From positions 549,640-613,639 of the forward strand of contig NZ_JAGMUJ010000161.1 in assembly GCF_019049255.1 (NCBI RefSeq): DNA of 64,000 bases. Direction: 5' to 3'. The notes under the pieces are model-generated. The model was not told the DNA's origin. It was given only the letters and a program-made list of their open reading frames with translations, and did no database searches. Numbering within the stretch: position 1 is the stretch's first letter; every line of letters begins with the position of its first letter. Shown here in pieces: positions 54,901 to 60,900 of the stretch. The stretch is from Streptomyces sp. AC558_RSS880. Lineage in GTDB: Bacteria > Actinomycetota > Actinomycetes > Streptomycetales > Streptomycetaceae. The translations under genes and the position numbers were made by a program.

Positions 54901-57900
54901 CCGGTGCTCCACCCACTGGCCGCGCCGGCCCCGCGAATCCGTGAGGATGTAGTGGGCGACCCGGCCGTCCTTCCCGTATCTGAAGCCGACCTCCTGGGTC
55001 GCGCCGTAGACGGTCCGGCCGGTCTCGTTGGCCGCGTGCTGGCTCTGGCTGACGTCGGACAGCGGGTCGGGGACGAACGTGTCCGTGACCAGCTTGCGCC
55101 TGCGGGTGAGGCCCGGCGGTGTCGCGGAGAAGCACTCCTGCAGCACGACGGCGTGGTCCTTGGGGAGCCGCGCCAGGCTCGGGCGGCGCCTGAGCATGCC
55201 GCCCGTCGCCCGCTCCCGCTTCCGGTGGCGGGGGTTGGACCGGGTCGGCAGCGCCGTCTCGCCGGGAGAGCCGTGCGCGGCGAAGACGTACACCGGCTTG
55301 CCGGCGAACGGGACGGGCCGGTCGTCCTTGGCCCACGTCCCGTCCTGCCGGTTGACGTGGTAGAGCTCGGTCGCCGTCGCCGAGTGCCGGATCCCAGGCA
55401 GCAGTCGCACGCGTTCGCCGTCCTCGAACACGGCCCTGCCGATCGGCCCCTGGTCGGTGACGATGGTGTGGGACTGCAGGTCCTGTTCCCAGAAGGGGGC
55501 GTGGGCGGGCTCCGCGGGGTCGGGCAGCAGGCCGGGAGAGCTGCGGATCCAGTCGGTGCGGTCACTGCCCCGGCCGCTCCGCAGCGGCACGACGTACGGG
55601 TGGGAGGCGTTCTTGTCCGGGCCTTCGGCGACGTCCACGTCCCCGTTGGCCGACCAGACGTCCCTGCCGGTCCGGTCCGCCGCCCGGCGCGGCAGTTCCA
55701 GGCCTCCTCCGCCGGCGTCGGAGACGAGCAGCAGCACCGGCACGTCCGCCGGGAGTCCGCTCAACTCGGCGTCGAGGGTGAGCAGTTCGGCGAACACCTC
55801 GTACGGCACCTCGCGCGGGGCGCCGTCGTGGCCGCGCACGACGACATGGTCACGGTTGCCGTCCGCCCGCACGACGTAGGGTTCCGGGCCGCCGGGCCGG
55901 TGCCAGGGCGCGGGCTCCACCTCGTCCCGTGGCAGGGTGCCGTCGGTGCGGGGTCCGGTCCTTCCCGTACGGGTGAGGTCCAGGTCGTCGGTGCCGCCCC
56001 TGCCCCGGGTCCAGTCGCGGCCGCGGGGGCGCCCGTCGAGGCCGGTGGTCATGGCGTGGGTGGGTGACAGCACGCCCTGGCGGTGGAGGTGGAGCGCGGC
56101 GAGGGCGGCCAGGCTGCCCACCGGCTGCGCCGTCTGTGCCGTGGCCAGCCCCAGCAGCCGGCTGCGCTGCACGTCGGTCACCGGATCGGCGTAGTCCAGG
56201 AGCAGGACCCGGCGGGCCACGGCGTCCAGGTCGAGCGGGCCGGACTCCAGCAGGGGGTCGTTCCGGCGGAGCCGGTCGAGGCGCGCGAGCCCTTCGCGGA
56301 AGTCCGGGTACAGGGGGTTCGACGTGACGGCGGGACCGTAGATGTCCGCCAGCAGTTCCCGGTACCGGGCTTCCTCCGGGGTCGGCTCCTCCGCCCGGTC
56401 CCCGTCCACGCCGTCGTCCCGGCGGTCCGACAACGGGGTGTCGAAGCCGTCCAGCACGCCGTCCAGGTTCGGCAACGGCGTGTCGAGGCCCCCGACCGGT
56501 CCGGGATCGAGGAGGTCGGCGAGAGCGGCGGGCGGCTCGGGCGGGGTTTCGGTCCCGTGGCGGTCCGCGAAGGTGACGTCGTCCACTCCGGTGTCGCCGG
56601 TGCCGGGCGCGGCGAGGTCGCCGGGCCGGACGGCCGCCCAGTCGGCCGCCGCGGGACGCCCCGGCGCGCTGGGCAGCAGGGAGGGGACGTACGGCCGTGA
56701 CGGCCCGGTCGGGGCCAGGCTCACGCTGCCCTGCGAGGCCCATACGGTACGGCCGGTCCCGGCGCTGACGACGGCCCGCGGATCGGTGTCCGGGGTGCCG
56801 CCGCCGGCCGGTCCGGTGGCGGCCGCCGGGGCCGCCTTCGGGACGGCCAGGACGACGTCCGTGGTGTCCTGCGGGCGGGTGTTGAGCACCGGGTCGCGGG
56901 CCAGCAGCTCGGCGACCTCGTCGTAGGGGACCCGGGCGCGGAAGCCGCCGGGCAGGGTCATGAGGAGGTGGTCCCGGCCGCCGCCCGCCCACACCAGGTA
57001 GGCCGGTGATCCGCCGGGGGCGCTCCACGGCGGGCGTTCCTGGCCCACGGCCCGGTAGCCGCCGCCCTGCTGCGGGGCGGCGACGACGACACGGTCGGTG
57101 AGCGTGGTCGTGGCCGCGTTCGGCGGGGACGGGGACCAGCGTCGCCCGGTCGGCACGCCGTTGAGGTCGAGCAGCTGGGTCTGCGGCGCGAGGGCACCCA
57201 GGGTCTCCAGGTGGAACGCGCCCAGTTCGGTCGGGTTGTCCACGTCGACGCCGACGGCCGCCGCCTGGGCGACCAGGTCGAGCAGCTCGGGCCGCCGGGC
57301 CGGGTCGGGCCGGTCCAGGTGCAGGATCCTGCCGGTGAGGGCGTCCGGGTCGGGGACCCGGCTCTCCCACTCCAGGGCCTTCACCGTCGCCCAGAACAGC
57401 CGGGCCCGCTCGGCGTCCCCGACGGCCGCCGGGCCGTCGGGGAGCCGCAGGACGCGGGCGGCCTCGGTGTCCAGGTCCTGGTCCGGGAGACCGCCGAGAC
57501 GCCGTGCGGCGGCGGTGACGTGGGGCAGGGCGACGACGTCAGAGAGTACGGTGCCCGGCTGCCCGCGCAGGGTGTCGGTGGCCCGGACGAGCAGGTCGCG
57601 GTAGGCGTCGGGGCCCTGGTCGCCCGGCCGGCTCGCGTGGGCCGCGCGTTCGAACAGGTCCATGGAGAACGGGCCGAGGTCGCGCAGGGCCGGGTCGGCC
57701 GCCCGCATGGTCTCCAGCGCACCGATCCCGGCGAGGAGTTCGCCGTACCGGCTGTCGTCCTCGATCGCCGCGCCGAAGGCCAGCCGCAGCGCACGGACCA
57801 GCCGCAGGGTCCGTTCGCGGGTGGCGTCCGTGACCGGCCGCTCGGGGTCCGTGTGCAGGCCCGCGGCGCGGGCGCGGTCGTCGAGCAGGGCGCCGGTGGG

Positions 57901-60900
57901 TTCCGGCCGGTGCTCCACCCACTGGCCGCGCCGCCCCCGCGAGTCCGTGTAGAGGCGGTGGACGAACGTCCCGTCCGGCAGCGTCGCGAAGCTGACCATG
58001 TGGGTGCCGCCGTACGCCGTGCGGCCGGTCTCGTTGGCGACGTGCTGGCTCTCGCTGACGACCGCCAGCGGGTCGGGGACGAAGGTGTCGTCGATGCCCC
58101 TGCGGGTGCGGACCACACCCGGCGGCTTGGCGCTCGAGCACGCCTCCATCAGCACGGCGTGGTCCTGGGGGAGCCGCGCCAGGCTCGGACGCCGCCTGAG
58201 CATCCCGCCGGTCTCCCGCTGGTGGGTGTGGTGCCTCGGGTCCGTCGTGGTCGGCACCCGGGTCGCGCCCGGCCGGGCGTGGGCGCTGAAGACGTACACC
58301 GGCTTGCCGGCGAACGGGACCGGCTCGTCGTCCTTGACCGCGTCCTTGGTGACCGGGTTGTAGTGCCACAGCTCCGACGACTCCGTCGCGAGCTTCAGCG
58401 CCGCGATCCGGCGCGGGGCCTCGGAACCCTCGAACACGCCTCTGCCGATGGTCACGCCCCCGTCGCCGACGACGCTGTGCGACAGCACCTCGCGCTCCCA
58501 CTCCGGCGCGTTCTCGCGCTCCGCCGGGTCGAGCACCTGGCCGGGGGTGCTGCGGATCCAGTCGGCGCGCGGCAGCCCCTCCCCGAACAGCAGGGAGACG
58601 ACGTGCGGCTGCGACGGGTCGCGCTGCGGGGACACCTTCACGGTGCCGTTGGCCGACCAGACCTCCCGGCCGACCCGGTCCGCCGCCTGGCGCGGCAGGT
58701 CCAGGCCGCGGGCCCCGGCGTCGGGGACGAGCAGCACCACGGTGGTGTCCGGGGGCAGCCCGGCCAGCCGGGGGTCGCGGGCCAGCAGTTCGGCGAACAC
58801 GTCGATCGGCACCTGGCGCGGGGCGCCGTCGTAGCCGCGTACGACGATCCGCCGGTGGTCGCCCTCCGCCATGACGACGTACGGCTTCGGCTCGCCGGGC
58901 CGGTGCCAGGGCGCGGGCTCCACATCGCCGCGGCCCAGGGTGCCGTCGGGCTGCCGGACCACCTTCCCCACCTCGGTGAGGTCGAGGTCGGGGATCGTGG
59001 CGTTCGTCCAGTTGCGGCCCCAGACGCCGCCGTCGTCGGCGGTCAGCGCCTGGGTGGGGGACAGTACGCCGCGGAGTTCCAGGTGGAAGGCGGCCAGGGC
59101 GGCCAGGCTGCCCGCCGACTCCACCGCCGGGTCCATCGCCACCCGGAACAGCTCGCTGCGCTGCGCGTGGGTCACCGGATGGGCGGTGTCCAGGAGCAGC
59201 ACCTGGCGGGTCAGGGCGTCCAGGTCGAGCGGGCCGTCGCGGAGCGCGGGAACGGACTGCCGGAGCTGGTCGAGGTGCGCGAGGGTGTCGCGGAGGGCGG
59301 GGTGGACGGGGTTCGCCGCGATGCCGGGGCCGAACACGTCCGTCAGCAGCCGGTCGTACAGCGCCTCGGTGGCCGGGTCCGGTTCGGGCTCGGACGCGAA
59401 CTCGTCCTCGGACGCGTCCTGGTCGTCCTCCCAGTCCAGGATCATGTCGACCGAGTCCGGGGAACCCGGATCGGAGGATTCCCCGGTCGGGACCTCGGCC
59501 GGCGCCCGGGAGCTGAGCGGCGTCTCGTCGACGGTGACGGGTTGGGCGGGCGGCACCTCGCGGGAGACGACCGGGGCGGGCTCCGCCGTGGAGCCGGTGG
59601 TGACCGGCAGCTCCTCGGACTCGGTCCGCACGGGCCGGTAGGGCTGCGGGACGTCGGACGTGGTCCGGGTCTCGGCTGCCTTCGGCACCGGGGAGGACGG
59701 CTGGGACCGCTCGGACTCCTCGGGCGCGGGGGTACGGACGTCGTCCGGGGCGGCCGTGTCCGCGTCCGCGTCCGAGGCCGGCGGTTCGGCGGTGACCGCC
59801 GGGTCGCCGGGCGGTGCGGTCTGGGGCCGTGGCTGCGGGGTGGCCGGGGTGGCGTTCGGCGAGGCCTGGCCCGGGGGCGTGGTGGCCGACGGGGTGGGTG
59901 CGGTGGGGGTCGCGAGGGGCGCCTGTGGGTCCTGCTGTTGCTGTTGCCGCTCCTCGGGGGTGAACCGGGTCGTGCCGTCGTCCGTCGACCGCTGTCGCTC
60001 GGTCTCGTCCGGTGTGAAGCCGCTGCTGCCGCCGCCCGTCCGGGTCGGGAGCGGTTCCGGGGCGGCGGAGCCGACGGTGGCGGGCCTGTCGACCGGCAGG
60101 GTGTTGTCCGTGTCGGCGGACCAGTCGGTCCCCGGGGTCCTCGTCACCGACGGGTTGAGGGTGGAGAAGACGGTGTCGGTGTCCGGGTCGTCCACGAGGG
60201 AGTCCCGGTAGGCGTCGTCGTACGCGTGCGACGGAGGGGTGTAGGACGACGGCTTGGCCGCGCCCGTCGTCCCCGGGAGTCCGTACGCGTTGACGTCGGT
60301 GCCGACGCCGTGAACCGTGTCGTGGTCCGGGAGGGACGAGAGGGAGGAGACGGACGAGACGGACGAGACGTCGCTGGTGTCGCTGAAGATCGACGCGTTG
60401 TCGCTGATGTCGCTGATGTCACTGGTGTCGCTGAAGACCGACGCGCTGTCGCTGGTGTCGCTGACGTAGGAGTCGGAGTCGTCGCTGTACGTGTCGTCGT
60501 AGGTGTTCCGGTACGTGCCGCTGTTCGTGTACGGGGCGCTGTAGGTGTCGCTGTAGGTGTCGCTGTAGGTGTCGCTGTAGGTGTCGTCGTAGAGGTCCTG
60601 GTACGTGCTTCCGTCGTCGTACGTGGTGTCGTACCGGTTCTCGTACTCGTACCGGCCGGTGCTTTCGTTCTCGTACCGATTTCCGCCGCCCGGCAGGTCG
60701 TTGATGTCGTCGGGGCCGAAGTCGAGGTTCTGGAAGAACTTGTTGTTCAGCCACTTCCCGCCGTACTCCGCGCCGCTGGAGGCCGCTTCGAAGAGGAGGC
60801 CGCTGAGGCCCGCGCTGACGAACGTGGCGGGGTTGAGCGTGAACGTGCCCAGGAAGATGAGGCTGGTGAACGCCTCCGCAAAGGTTTCCGCCTGCCCCTC

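Noticed and set aside
38227..59641. Several plus-strand frames of 250-920 codons opposite the giant gene
   Set aside because: High-GC antisense shadows with low-complexity Arg/Val/Gly/Asp composition; the minus strand carries recognisable domains throughout.
60330..60690. CRISPR-like array
   Set aside because: The repeats are short in-frame codon repeats without spacers.
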